A DNA stretch of 64,000 nt from Adiantum capillus-veneris (GCA_014529385.2 CM043960.1:31731396-31795395), one strand, 5' to 3'. Positions 1 through 11,235 are shown, counted from the stretch's first letter. Made by a program: numbers and translations. Notes: generated from the letters alone by a model not told the origin.

Positions 1-5
1 GAGGA

Positions 6-695
6 TTGCAAACCTATTGCCACTCCCGGCCCATGGAAACAAGTTTGAAGTTAAGTCTACATGATGCTGGCAATCCTGCTGATGTCACTCTTTACCAAAC
101 TGCTGTTGGTTGCCTCATTTATGTATGCAACACGAGGCCGGATATTCAGTTTGGAGTCTCACAGGTCAGCAAATTTATGCATAGCCCAGGGTCTAAGCAT
201 TGGCAGGCTGTCAAGAGGATTTTTCGCTACCTTAGTGGCACTTTACATCTTGGCTTGTTTTATCCCAAGGGGGGATCATTTCCGCCAGACTTACATGCCT
301 TTTCGGACTCAAATTGGGCTGGTTGTTTTGACACGCGAGTGTCCACAAGTGGTTTTTGTTTCATGCTTGGCAGTTCATGTATATCATGGTTGAGCAAGAA
401 GCAACCTACTGTGGACACTTCGAGTTGTGAGGCTGAGTATAGGGCATTCTTCACAGCTACGGTTGAGTGTGTATGGCTCAGACGCCTTATGGCTGATTCG
501 GGTGTTGGACAAGACATTGCCAACACTAACTACACTGACAGTCAAGGCGCACTGGCAGTTCCGAGGAACCCAGTTTTTCATGCTCGCACAAAGCACATCG
601 AGGTGCATTACCACTATGTCAGGGAGAGGCTCTCAGCAGGAGAGATCAGCTTGGCTTATGTGCCAACACAGGACTTACTCCCCTTTGTGGACTGA
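6..695 (+). pseudogene. Copia pol C-terminus: RT end and RNase H
   Basis: Open for 229 codons. Near residues 45-80 it carries the Copia RT-to-RNase H block (NTRPDIQFGVSQVSKFMHSP, then KHWQAVKRIFRYLSGT). RNase H follows: DSNWAGC with its first catalytic Asp, SWLSKKQPTVDTSSCEAEYR with the catalytic Glu, TDSQGALA with Asp, and the end block ARTKHIEV. The family expects a short tail reading roughly LADLFTKAL; here the frame exits at LLPFVD and stops, so a small indel has damaged the C-terminus. The product would degrade the RNA strand of the RNA:DNA hybrid during reverse transcription in virus-like particles. The true 5' part of pol is outside the window. Confidence 0.9.
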
Positions 696-758
696 TCCTG
701 TCCTCAGGGCATGGCACTTCCCTTTACTCATGTGCCAACTCTCGTTCATCGCATCACT

Positions 759-770
759 CCAGGGGGGATT
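759..770 (+). other. Copia polypurine tract
   Basis: CCAGGGGGGATT lies immediately before the LTR start TGTTACC. This is the expected place for the plus-strand primer of an LTR element. Confidence 0.75.
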
Positions 771-979
771 TGTTACCATATACATGTGGTAGTGATGTGT
801 GTGAACACACTAGGACCGCCGGGGCATTTTTTCCCTCTTTAGGAGGTTTTTTCCCCGTGCATTGTATATACGCCCATCACTCTAGGGCTATCTATCTTTC
901 CATTGCACACTAAGTAACTACTCTCTATTGTGTGCTTTGAGCTTCCTTCATCTTCTCCAAGCTGTGTGTTTTTCTCTGC
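771..979 (+). repeat. Copia 3' LTR (truncated at its end)
   Basis: Begins TGTTACCATATACATG and matches, in reverse complement, the complete 227-bp LTR at 47149-47375, including the CCGCCGGGGCATTTTTTCCC stretch and the end region TTCTCCAAG...TTTCTCTGC. The last bases (ending TTCCAACA in the other copy) are replaced by a TA/GA repeat. TATATACG near 866-873 is a possible weak TATA box, but the terminal region is too degraded to assign U3/R/U5. Confidence 0.85.
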
Positions 980-996
980 TATATATATATAGAGAG

Positions 997-1039
<43 letters not shown>

Positions 1040-1060
1040 AGAGATCGATAGATAGATAGA
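980..1060. repeat. (TA)n/(GA)n/(GATA)n microsatellite, 3' tail of LINE M1
   Basis: (TA)n, then GAGACACACACAGAG, then (GA)n, then GATA repeats. Read on the minus strand this is (CTAT)n(CT)n directly after the LINE 3' end. No tail spacer unit of the kind seen in the other copies is present. Confidence 0.85.
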
Positions 1061-1092
1061 TTTTATTATCGTCCTCGGAGGTCAAATATGAC

Positions 1093-1736
1093 CTATGGGA
1101 CCAAAGTTACATGTGATGTAGTATGTGTATGGTTGATGAGTGACGCTCGATGCTTCAAAACTGTGGTGATGAGAGTCGCAATGAAGAGCCCGCACTTTGG
1201 CTGGGAGAGGAAAGTGTATAGGTCTACATCACGACTAAAAATGTGAGAGAAGCAAGTTTGGATGTGACCAAAAGCTGAGCACTCTAGTAGTGTGTGCACA
1301 TTTCATTTGACTCTTCTTCATTACCCCAACGTCCTATCTCGCATGGAAGGAAATGGGAGCTAAGACGAATGGCTGCGATAGTGCGTATCACTGACAAGGG
1401 GATAGGCTCAAGCATGTAGGTGTGAGTACGGTTTCCTCTTTCAGCGAAGAACATGGTTTTGTAGTTGGGGGCAATATGGGTGGTGTAATGTATGAAGCGT
1501 GACCCACCGGATTTCTCCCAAGCCGTAATACATTGGTGTTGTAGAAAATCTTCATTCACTTGGGAGTCGATTGAAGCATCATGTAGCAAGTGCAATGCAT
1601 CCCATCTCCCAATCCACTTCTTAATGTCTTGCATCCATCCGCTGCTCAAGATCTTGCTTTTATGCCTTTTTTCAACTTTTTTGCTTGCTTCCCGTGCAAT
1701 TGTAGGAAGTCAATGTGAGGGGTTTTAACACATCTT
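1093..1736 (-). pseudogene. LINE M1 ORF2 C-terminal domain
   Basis: Two overlapping minus-strand frames (1284-1649 and 1093-1299) carry GWMQDIKKWIGRWDALHLL, FIHYTTHIAPNYKTMFFAER, ETGR/EIGRWG-like and YTFLSQPKCGL blocks shared with every other copy. In copy M2 this region contains a CCHC knuckle (CTLC, then H and C in FHTLLEC), typical of LINE ORF2 C-termini. In M1 about 35 bp covering part of the knuckle are deleted, which accounts for the frame switch. The knuckle is thought to bind RNA. Confidence 0.85.
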
Positions 1737-1880
1737 TATCATGTACTCCACAAATCTTTCCATGCCCATAATCTCAATTAGAAGACATCCCGATTGAAGA
1801 AGTAGGAGCATATATGGTGTTTGTGTCTTCAATTGGAGAAAGTTTGTAAGAAAACGCTTTTGGACATTCTCAAACTCTTT

Positions 1881-2793
1881 TCAAGTAGACTTTGAGATGC
1901 TCCCGCCCCACACTTCAACTCCATAAAGAAGAACCGATGTCACCAATGCATCAAAAAGATACTTCTTGAGAACCCAACACTGGACGTTCCCGGCATTACA
2001 CATGTTCTCAAATGCATAATTTGCTCTCTTTCTCGCTTTCAAACGACGGATAGCACATTCATACCACTTGTGATTGGGCGGAACCTCAAGGCCAAGGTAC
2101 TTAAAGCTCTCAACAAGTGCAAGTGTCTCATTGTTGTACACAATGCATGGCTTCTCCTTATCGTTGGTTTTCACAAGCATAACCTTTGTTTTAAATTCAT
2201 TCCCAATCAGCCCACTATGCAACCAAAAGTTTTCAAGGACAACCATAAGCTTTTGTGCATATTCTAAAGTGTGTGCTAGAAGCACTTCATCATCCGCATA
2301 CAACAAAAGCATGATTACTGCATTGCAAATAGTGACCTCTTCAATGCCTTCTTCTTGCATAAAGTCAAATACCATTTGTTCGAATTGACAACGGACATCC
2401 TTGTTTAACCCCAATAGTGCTTACAAAACTTTCTGAAATTTCTCTTCCCATGCGCAATTGACAAACCACCTTCTCATAGATTCGAGAAACTGCAAGCATA
2501 AACTCACTTGGCACTTGGAGTTCTTCCATCCTTCTCCACAAATTGTTACGTGGAATCATATGAAAGGCTTTCTTAAACTCCACAAAACAACAATACAATC
2601 GCTTGCCTTTCAACCAACTTTCCTCCATGAGAACACGAAGTGTGACAGGATGATCAATGGTGCTATGGCATCGATGAAAACCTGCTTGTCCCTTTGCACG
2701 CTTGTCATTCTCTTCAGCCCAATCACTCAATTTCATATCCATTATGCACCCAAACAACTTTTCCATAAGAGACCCAATCATCATAGTCGGTAG
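1881..2793 (-). pseudogene. LINE M1 reverse transcriptase core
   Basis: Frames 2365-2784 and 1881-2414 together give the RT palm and thumb: GFHRCHSTIDH, CCFVEFKKAFHMIPRNNLW (motif A; family form is FDFKKAFD-like, and here the catalytic Asp region reads EFKKAFHM), GVKQGCPLS (motif B) and LLLYADDEVLLAHT (motif C, the YADD box at about 2289-2300). Thumb-side blocks CIVYNNETL, FKYLGLEVPPNHKW and GVEVWGGSISKS follow. A deletion and frameshift sit just after motif B. It would be the enzyme of target-primed reverse transcription if intact; it is not. Confidence 0.9.
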
Positions 2794-3440
2794 TTGTTTA
2801 CATTCTTTACATCCCCTCCTTTATGACAATGCGTAACCCAATTAGTACTCCAATCATAAGGCATACTATGTTGAAGTGCAAGTTTGAACATATCACACAT
2901 CAACTCATGGGTAAAATCTCCCGTCCATTTGATCATCTCCGGCTTGATACCTTGAAAATCTTTGTAACATCTCCACCTTTCTAGTTGTCGGGAATTAACT
3001 TAAGCTTTAGGAGAAAGCATTGATCAAGCAATTAGGTAAAAACACTATCTCAAAAGCTATAAAAATTGGTATTTTTGGAATCTTAAGCACAACAAACCTC
3101 GGGCTAGAAATTTTCAGATTTAAATTCGGACAAAAATTGACCCCGCTAATCCTTCCGGAAGATTCAATGTAAATTAAATTATTAAGAAAAATTGAAGGGT
3201 TGGAGTAATCATTTAAGCATAGACTTTACTAATGGGCTCCCAGATATTTACAAGATATTTACCAATTAAGCAAAAATAGGTCAAAATATAGTAGAATTGA
3301 TATGTTAAAGCTGGTAGGTAATGGGAGGGTTATCACTGACCTACCACGGACTCATTTAGTAGTAGGGGGTGTCATCTAGAGTTGTAGGGCTGCTTTAGCT
3401 ACAAGTTACTGCCATATTCAGCCAGTGAGTGTCCAGAAAC

Positions 3441-3449
3441 CTATAAATA
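3441..3449 (+). promoter_or_regulatory. TATA box of the Gypsy LTR (solo copy)
   Basis: CTATAAATA lies about 480 bp into the LTR. It is followed by the conserved AGACTCGGAGCCTTG and CATCTAGAGAGACC blocks, shared with the 3' LTR, where the box reads CTATAAAAAG at 27303. Position and conservation suggest the U3/R boundary is about 30 bp downstream. Confidence 0.6.
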
Positions 3450-3889
3450 CGACCCCTTGCTTCACAATTTTAGACAGACTCGGAGCCTTGGTACATTCTC
3501 TCTCATCTAGAGAGACCTCTACGCAGAAATCACTAGAGATCAAAGCTCTAGTTGGTTAATTAACGATAATTAACACTAACCTTTTTTAATTAACAAAGCT
3601 AGATTAACCTATTTACAATTTTCTTAATTAATTGAAGATTAATCCTATGTATACTAAAAAATCATCTCTTAATTAAACATTCTCTGTTGATTATTGTGAT
3701 TAAGCTTAGGGATACTAAGCTAATTAATTATTTTATCATATTAGGCCTGAAATTATCCATTTCAACCATAAATTAATGGAAATTATACTAATTAATTTTA
3801 GATTAAGATGAGATAACTATCAGAGTTGTGTTGGATTGTCATTATGCTAGGAAAATTATCTTGTAATCTTTTGAGTGATTTTCATAATT

Positions 3890-5120
3890 AATTAAGCATA
3901 ATTACATTGTATTTGAGTGAAAAGTTAAGGGGGAATTGATCAAACTAATCCAAAATGCTTTGAGATATTTATCAAAGGTAAATCACATCTTAGGAAACCT
4001 GTGATAATTATCTTAAGATCAGAGAATTAGTTTACCTAATTATCTTAGTAGAATTATATATTTTTAGGACAAATTAAAAGAGAGAAAATAGCAAATTGAT
4101 CCAAAATGATTTGAGATAATTATAAGAGGTAAATTACATCTTATGGAACCTGTGATAATTATCTCAACCTCAAATAATTAGTTTAATTAATTATCTCAGC
4201 ATAATTACACTGTTTGTAGGGAAAATTAAAAGGAGGAAAATAGAAAATTGATCCAAAATGCTTTGAGATAATTATCAGATCTAAATCACCTCTTAAGAAA
4301 CCCATGATACTTATTCCAACCTCAGATAATTAGTTTAACTAATCATCTCACTAGAATTACACTATTTTTAGAAAAAATTAAATAGGAAAAAATAGCAAAG
4401 TAATTCAAAATGCTTTAAGGTAATTATCAAAGGTAAATCACATCTTAAAAACCTTGTGATAATTATTTTAACCTCAAATAATTAGTTTAACTAATTATCT
4501 CAATAGAATTACCTTGTTTTTAAGAGAAAATAAAAGGGGAAAACTAGAAAACTAATCCAAAATGCTTTGGGATAATTATCAAATGTAAAATATATTTTAT
4601 TAAACCTGTGATAATTATTTTATCCTCATATAATTATTCTAACTAATTATCTTAGTAGAATTACACTGATTTTAGGGGTAAATAAAAAGGGGAAAATAGC
4701 AAACTAATCTAAAAGGCTTGAGATAATTATCAAAGGTCAATCACATCTTATAAAAACCTGTGATAATTATCTTAATCTAACTAATTATCTCAGCAGGAAA
4801 ACACTGTTTTTAAGAGAAAGTAAAAAGGGGAAAATAGCAAACTGATTCAAAATACTTTGAGATAATTATTAGAGAATAGAAAAATCTAAGGAAACCCTTG
4901 ATAATTATCTGAATCTCAGATAAGTAGTTTAACTAATTATCTCAATAGAAAAACACTATTTTTGAGGAACAATTAATGGGGGAAAATAGTAAATGAAACT
5001 AAAAATCTTTGAGATAATTATTAGAGGTAAATCGCATCTTAAAAAACCCATGATAATTATCTTAACCATAGATAATTAGTTTAGCTAAATATCTTAGTAG
5101 AAAAACACTATTTTTGAGGG
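3890..5120 (+). repeat. About 150-bp tandem repeat inside the Gypsy LTR (solo copy)
   Basis: Roughly eight AT-rich units recur at about 3957, 4102, 4260, 4411, 4564, 4714, 4854 and 5007 (position of the TTTGAGATAATTAT block). Each unit holds the palindrome GATAATTATC or close variants once or twice, and an AATTAGTTTAACTAATTATC arm pair. From 5120 to 5500 a related but different unit follows (ATGATTACATG..TATCAGAGCTAGATTA). Confidence 0.85.
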
Positions 5121-5499
5121 TAAAGTAAAGGGGGAAATTAGTAAATCATGTGATATGATTACATGATAATTATCAGAGCTAGATTAAAGGATAAAGAGGT
5201 TGTGATCATTATGTCAAGGTTAGAAACATAGTATAGTTATTTATCTAAGTCAAATTATACTAATTCTAGCTGAAAACTAAAGAGAGAAATTAGTAATTCA
5301 TGCTATATGATTACATGCTATTTATCAGAGCTAGATTACATGATGAAAAGGCTGTGATAATTATGTCAAGGCTGGAAACTTAATATAGATATTTATCTAA
5401 GTCAAAATATATTAATTCTAGCTAGAAACTAAAGGGAGAAATTAGTAAATCATGTTATATGATTACATCCTATTTATTAGAGTTAGATTATACCATAAA

Positions 5500-6358
5500 A
5501 AGTTCGTGAATTGTTTGGGTTACCCCCATGAACGTTGAGTTTCTACTCCATGTCATATCTTGATGTTTCTACATAAGTTATGATATAGTTTCTTATCCTA
5601 GGGGAGCCGCCCGGTTGCATGGGCAGTTGGTTTCGTGTATGGGCACCCAGAACCTTGGGTGGGGGTTTATCCACTCCGGATTGAGATCAAGGAATGGGTG
5701 CCATTTTTTCACTCTTAGGTGGTCTTGAGACAAGAAGAGTACTCGTCATGGTTATTATGGATAATGTTTTTGATTGGCAGTACCCTGTCTTAAGTTTAAA
5801 GATGTCTGTTTGCAAAAAGAATGTTTTCAATACTGTTTTCAAGAGCTGTTTTAATGAAAATTAGTTATGAAGGATAAAAGAAATCATTATTTAAATTGTG
5901 ACAAGAACGTGGTAGTAATTAAATAACAAATGAATCATGTGTGAGTGCGGGGTGGTAAGTGGGGATTGACTAAGGTTGTAATCATGAACGGGTGGACCTG
6001 ATTAGTCAGGTAACTATCCATTCCCGCGCACTAAAAACGTTTAGAAAACTTCTTCACTTGGAAGAGGAATCCACCAATAGTTGTGCCCTCACATATGTTA
6101 GGGAGAAAAAAGCGTTGGATAAGGAAACCTTAATCTGAATGATGGAGGTTATAGGGCCGGAATAGTTTCTTTTGTGGTCCCATTTCCATTGCGAGACAGG
6201 ACTAGGTCTCCTTCTAGGGCTATAAACCTAAACCATTGTCAATGGTAACGATGAATTCCCTGGAATTCTTCTTGTTTAAGGACTCTAACTTAGTAGGCCT
6301 AGAGACCTGTCAATGGCCTCATCCCGCTTTTGGTGTCGGCGGGTTTGGGGACCTCACA
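5500..6358 (+). other. R/U5 part of the Gypsy solo LTR, no ORF
   Basis: Conserved LTR tail (GGTTACCCCCATGAACG..., CGCCCGGTTG, GTGTCGGCGGG...GGGGACC). It matches 20881-21711 and 30148-30966. No coding potential is visible. Confidence 0.75.
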
Positions 6359-6528
6359 ATCTCCCGCTTTGCAAGTGACCAACTTTTCAAGCCCACCGCA
6401 TACATCCTCAAAAGTAAAAAAAGAGGGCATACATGAGAGTGAACCATAAAATGGCATTTTTTTAGCATTTGCTTGCTCATATAATTGCCTACAATGTGTG
6501 TACATATCCACATGAGTTAGTGCACCTC
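6359..6528 (-). pseudogene. LINE M1 segment upstream of RT
   Basis: The minus strand reads MDMYTHCRQLYEQ, MPFYGSLSCMPSFFTFEDV and CGGLEKL, the conserved block just before the RT domain in all copies. P1 has the same block as DLYEQPNVDKMECC and FFTIEDVYRTLEKLATHKAG. The solo LTR insertion separates it from the rest of the RT. Confidence 0.8.
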
Positions 6529-6603
6529 CTGTAAAATTAACAACTAATCATAAGATAAATCTTTCAATTTTTTAACAATTTAAAGCATACATATAATACT
6601 TAC
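6529..6603 (-). other. Intron-like segment (75 bp) in LINE M1 5' module
   Basis: On the minus strand a donor TTT|GTAAGTAT at 6603 and an acceptor TTTTACAG|GAG at 6529 bracket an AT-rich 75-bp stretch. The same donor and acceptor are kept in M2 (about 11258-11340) and M3 (about 15502-15585). Splicing is inferred from these signals only. Confidence 0.45.
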
Positions 6604-7123
6604 AAACTCATGTCAAAGTGTGTCGTAGCCTCCACTCCCAAGATGTGACGCTCCAACAAAATCCAAACGTGCTCTGGTTGCATCTCTCTAATGCTGAAAT
6701 CTCCGAGGATTGTCTTTTGTCTCTTGTGCAATCCCCGTCCATTCCTCTATGTCCAACCATGCCAGCTTTGGACTACCATCCCTGTACCTATCTCGCGTCT
6801 CTGATCGATGGTGTGACATTGTGGCAATCGGCACCATCAAAATCCAGTCATTCGAGAGTAGACCGTACCCCTTTGTTGGCATGTACTCTCTCTGAATGGC
6901 CTCGACAATGTAGTTCTTTCTTTCATCATTTTGATTATCCAAAATCTCCATCACCAGAGAGTGTGCAAACTGAACTGTACAGAGCTGTTGCATCCTCTAT
7001 TGCATGGCTTTTCTGACCCTATCCACCACAATTGTCCCATCCCTGCTCTTGTATACCTTGCTAGGATCATTCTTGTGTGATCCCAAAGGCGTACATGATA
7101 TGCCAATGGTTGAACTATCTACT

Positions 7124-7126
<3 letters not shown>
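6604..7126 (-). pseudogene. Upstream module of LINE M1, unrecognised coding-like sequence
   Basis: The minus strand reads [35 protein letters not shown], a TAG, then an in-frame continuation MQQLCTVQFAHSLVMEILD, NQNDERKNYIVEAIQREY and SPKLAWLDIEEWTGIAQET. M2 and M3 share this, including a stop at the same place, so the break predates the copies. I do not recognise a domain. It sits where P1 and P3 have endonuclease and linker sequence, so it may be a captured host fragment. Its outer end meets (GA)n at 7126 (ACTGAAG|AGAG), as in M2 and M3. Confidence 0.5.
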
Positions 7127-7670
<544 letters not shown>

Positions 7671-7701
7671 TTTATTATCGTCCTCGGAGGTCAAATATGA
7701 C

Positions 7702-8390
7702 CTATGGGACCAAAGTTACATGTGATGTAGTATGTGTATGGTTGATGAGTGACTCTTGATGCTCCAAAACTATGGTGATGAGAGTCGCAATGGAGAGCCC
7801 ACACTTTGGTTGGGAGAGGAAAGTGTATAGGTCTACATCACGACTGAAAATGTGAGAGAAGCAAGTTTGGTTGTGACCAAAAGCTGAGCACTCTAGTAGT
7901 GTGTGGAACTCACACTGTCGAACTTGGAGTGAGCATAATGTGCACATATCATTTGACTCTTCTCCATTACCCCAACATCCATCTCGCATGGAAGGAAATG
8001 GGAGCTAAGACAAATGACTGCGATAGTACGTATCACTGACAAGGGGATAAGCATGTAGGTGTGAGTACGGTTTTCTCTTTCAGCGAAGAACATGGTTTTG
8101 TAGTTGGGGGCAATATGGGTGGTGTAATGTATGAAGCGTGACCCACCAGATTTCTCCCAAGTCGTAATACATTGGTGTTGTAGAAAAGCTTCTTTCACTT
8201 GGGAGTCAATTGAAGCATCATGTAGCAAGTGTAATGCATCCCATCTCCCAAACCACTTCTTTATGTCTTGCATCCATCCCGTGCTCAAGATCTTGCTTTT
8301 ATGCCTCTTTTGAACTTTCTTGCTTGCTTCCCGTGCAATTGTAGGAAGTCGATGTGAGGGGTTTTGACGCATCTTTATCATGTACTCCAC
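7702..8390 (-). pseudogene. LINE M2 ORF2 C-terminal domain with CCHC knuckle
   Basis: Frames 7893-8390 and 7702-7989 give RLPTIAREASKKVQKRHKSK, GWMQDIKKWFGRWDALHLLH, FIHYTTHIAPNYKTMFFAER and the intact knuckle CTLCSLQVRQCEFHTLLEC (C-x2-C-x8-H-x4-C). This is the best-preserved knuckle in the window. The domain ends shortly before TSHVTLVP, about 30 bp from the CT tract. The frame breaks once, at about 7950. Confidence 0.87.
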
Positions 8391-8396
8391 AAATCT

Positions 8397-9548
8397 TTAC
8401 ATGCCCATAATCTCAATTGGAAGACATCCCGACTCAAGAAGTAGGAGCATATATGGTGTTTGTGTCTTCACTTGGAGAAAGTTTGTAAGAAAACGCTTTT
8501 GGACATTCTCAAACTCTTTCCAAGTAGACTTTGAGATGCTCCTGCCCCACACTTCAACTCCATAAAGAAGAACCGATTTCACCAATGCATCAAAAAGATA
8601 CTTCTTGAGAACCCAACACTTGATGTTTCCCGCATTACACATGTTGTCAAATGCATAATATGCTCTCTTTCCCGCTTCCAAACAACGGATAGCGCATTCA
8701 TGCCACTTGTGATTGGGGGGAACCTCAAGGCCAAGGTACATTAAGCTCCCAACAACTGCTAGTGTCTCATTGTTGTACACAGTGCATGGATTCTCCTTAT
8801 GGTTGGTTTTCAAAAGCATATTCTAACCACTTGTGATTGGGCGGAACCTCAAGGCCAAGGTACTTAAAGCTCCCAACAACTGGTAGTGTCTCATTGTTGT
8901 ACACAATGCATGGCTTCTCCTTATGGTTGGTTTTCACAAGCATAACCTTTGTTTTAAATTCATTCTCAATCAGCCCACTATGCAAGAAAAAGTTCTCAAG
9001 GATAACCATAAGTTTTGTGCATCTTCTAAAGTGTGTGCTAGAAGCACTACATCATCCGCATACAACAAAAACATGATTACTGCATTGCAAATAGTGACCT
9101 CTTCAATGCCTTCTTCTTGCATAAAGTCAAGTACCATTTGTTCCAATTGATCGATGCATAGACCAAAGAGAGTTGGTGACATCGGACATCCTTGTTTAAC
9201 CCCAATAGTACTTACAAAAATTTCTGAAATTTCTCTTCCCATGCGCAATTGACAAACCACCTTCTCATAGATTGGAGAAACTGCAAGCATAAACTCACTT
9301 GGCACTTGGAGTTCTTCCATCCTTCTCCACAAATTGTTACGTAGAATTATATCAAAGGCTTTCTTAAAGTACACAAAACAACAATACACTCGCTTGCCTT
9401 TCAACCAAATTTCCTCCATGAGAACACGAAGTGTGACAAGATGATCAATGGTGCTATGGCATCGACAAAATCCCGCTTGTCCCTTTGCACGCTTGTCAAT
9501 CTCTTCAACCCAATCACTCAATTTCATATCCATTATACACCCAAACAA
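8397..9548 (-). pseudogene. LINE M2 reverse transcriptase
   Basis: Frame 8970-9548 holds GFCRCHSTIDHLVTLRVLME, CCFVYFKKAFDIILRNNLW (motif A with D), GVKQGCPMSPTLFGLCIDQL (motif B) and FLLYADDVVLLAHTLEDAQ (motif C, intact YADD). The following 8397-8819 and 8797-9009 frames hold the thumb region with a local duplication. RT would extend upstream into 9549-9638, where the TIR element cuts it. This copy retains catalytic Asp residues in motifs A and C but is disrupted. Confidence 0.9.
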
Positions 9549-9642
9549 CTTTGCCCAAATGACTTTGCCATAAGAGACCCAATCATTATAGTCCGGTAGT
9601 TGTTTACATTCTTTACATCCCCTCCTTTATGCCAAGGCTTAA

Positions 9643-10957
9643 CACTAGTTTGGTACCAAAGAAGGACACTTAAGTGTCTTTGTTTTATAAATTTAAATTA
9701 AATGCTACGTGCATTAGACGGTTTATTTAAGAAAACCCTCTTGATATGCTTAAATATGTAAACGAGAGGGTCTTTTAAAAATATAACTTTGTATTCTAGA
9801 ATCTACCATGATCAAGAACTATGCTCATGAAGTTAACCCTCGTGAGACTGTGATTGATGGTTTGAACAAATCGACTTTATAAGCTCAAGAAAAAATGAAG
9901 CGACCTTGTAGAAAATTTTAGGTGTCTTTATCACAGTTTTGCTTTAGATAATTGAAAGTTTCATGTGCAAAAAAAATGACTTGGGAGTATATAAAATAAT
10001 GGAAATTTCTATGTGTTTGATATAGCCATTTCACGCATATCGTTATATACAAAGAAATATATGTTTTTGATGTATTTGTGAGTTATAGAAAGTGATACAT
10101 TGCTTACCTTTTCCATTAAGGACCCAAGGTGGCAAGTAGAAGGGCTTTGGTATGCAACAAATATTGGATTATTTTAAGTATTCAAAACTGCATAAGAGAG
10201 AACTTTGATATTTTCATTCTTGAGACATAAGCATTCAAAACCTCAAATAGTATCAAACTTTCTATGTAGATCAACTAAATGTATCAAAGTACGTGGTACA
10301 TACACAAATGAGGTGCCCAAAACCTTGGTTTCAATGTTATTATGGAGAACTCAAGATTTTAAAGAGTTTTTGTACAATAAAAATTTCAAGATAGAGTTCA
10401 AGCAACGATATTTATTTGAGTGGGGGAGCCCAAATAATACGTAGTTTCTTGGTTTCAATATATAAAGTCATTTGTAGCTATCAAATTACACTAAAATAGC
10501 CCCAATTCCACGAGGGGACCTTTGGAAGACCAAAATTATGCTGTTATTCAGCACGTGCTCAAGTATGAAATTATGTATATAACTTGCGTGTGACTTGGAA
10601 ACTTGTCTTTAAAGTGCATTCCATTGTTTTGTAACAATAAGTGCTAACAATAACTTTTAGAAACATTAAAAAAACCATGTCTACAAAAAGATATAAGAAT
10701 TTTATAATTTTTTTGGTAAAAGAACTTGAAATTTTACTAAAAATTATGACTTAGAACTTACCATGATTTTACTCATAGGGATTGTATTTTGACATGGAGA
10801 AAAATACAGTGTTTTCTTTGCCTCATAAACAACCTGTGGTAGAAGCAAGGTATAAAAATCTTCTTTCTAGCTTGACAAATAAATTGCCAAAACTTGGAAG
10901 GAAAACAGAACACTTTAGTGTCTCAAGACACTTAAGTGTCCAATTACAGAACTAGTG
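9643..10957. mobile_element. TIR element 1 (1315 bp, TTAA target, non-autonomous)
   Basis: Starts CACTAGTTTGGTA and ends in the inverted form TAC(A)GAACTAGTG. Perfect TTAA sits on both sides (9639-9642 and 10958-10961). The uninterrupted LINE M4 shows the empty site with one TTAA (CCAAGGCTTAACCCAATTAG at 17311-17330). Inside each end lies the palindrome GACACTTAAGTGTC: its GGACA starts 22 bp from the left end and 17 bp from the right end, exactly as in TIR element 2. The longest ORF is 79 codons (10205-10444) with no recognisable transposase, so it must be mobilised in trans. TA target with an ACACTAG end is an equally valid reading of the same junctions. Confidence 0.85.
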
Positions 10958-10961
10958 TTAA

Positions 10962-11235
10962 TCCAATTAGTACTCCAATCATAAGGCAAACCATGTTGAA
11001 GTGCAAGATTGAACATATCACACATCAACTCATGGGTAAAATTTCCCGTCCATTTGATCATCTCCGGCTTGATAACTTGAAAATCTCCCGCTTTGCGAGT
11101 GGCCAACTTTTCAAGCCCACCGCATACATCCTCAAAAGTAAAAAAAGAGGGCATACATGGGAGTGAACCATAGAATGGCATTTTTTCAGCATTTTCTTGC
11201 TTATATAATTGCCTATAATGTGTGTACATATCCAC
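10962..11235 (-). pseudogene. LINE M2 pre-RT segment
   Basis: MDMYTHYRQLYKQ, MPFYGSLPCMPSFFTFEDV, CGGLEKLATRKAGDF and HELMCDMFNLALQHGLPYDW on the minus strand, the same block as in all copies. It is separated from RT only by TIR element 1. Confidence 0.82.

Larger units (their letters stand above)
1..979 (+). mobile_element. Copia retrotransposon, 3' fragment (copy A)
   Basis: The window opens inside the pol gene of a Ty1/Copia element. It shows the end of reverse transcriptase, RNase H, a polypurine tract and most of a 3' LTR. The same LTR family recurs on the minus strand at 47149-47375, where it carries the PBS and gag, so the two fragments are opposite ends of one family but not of one copy. 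The 3' LTR is cut about 18 bp before its expected end, where a TA/GA microsatellite begins. The 5' part of the element lies outside the window. Confidence 0.9.
2963..6358 (+). mobile_element. Solo LTR of a Gypsy element, nested in LINE M1
   Basis: Begins TGTAACATC and ends GGGGACCTCACA, so it has TG...CA ends with the short inverted repeat TGTAA/T(C/T)ACA. It is flanked by ATCTT on the left and ATCTC on the right, a 5-bp target duplication with one change. The empty site is visible in sister LINE copies near 11085 and 15330, where GAAAATCTCCCGC is continuous. It is homologous to the LTRs at 18265-21711 and 26831-30966 (same ends, same internal tandem repeat, same TATA region) but about 0.74 kb shorter. 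It lacks the roughly 1.1-kb block that holds a small ORF in those LTRs. No internal domain remains, which implies LTR-LTR recombination after insertion. Confidence 0.9.
1061..7126 (-). mobile_element. LINE (non-LTR retrotransposon) copy M1, split by a solo LTR
   Basis: Reading on the minus strand from 7126 to 1061 the order is: an upstream module with an intron-like segment, the start of the RT region, the RT domain, a C-terminal domain, and a 3' end at a CT/CTAT tract. A 3396-bp Gypsy solo LTR (2963-6358) interrupts it. The same order recurs in M2 and M3, and part of it in M4. The frame is broken many times. No endonuclease domain is visible in the M-type copies; the region upstream of RT is a different module from the one in P1 and P3. 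Clade assignment is uncertain. Confidence 0.88.

Noticed and set aside
6618-7016. Plus-strand 132-codon ORFs at 6618, 11352 and 15596 with similar sequence
   Set aside because: Similarity reflects the repeated LINE module. Protein-like signals ([18 protein letters not shown]) and splice-like sites are on the minus strand.
10205-10444. 79-codon ORF in TIR element 1 as a transposase
   Set aside because: Too short, no conserved acidic triad or DNA-binding motif visible.
9643-10957. CACTA (En/Spm) assignment for the TIR elements from their CACTAG ends
   Set aside because: CACTA elements make 3-bp duplications. Here the flanks are TTAA (or TA), and the three bases on the two sides do not match.
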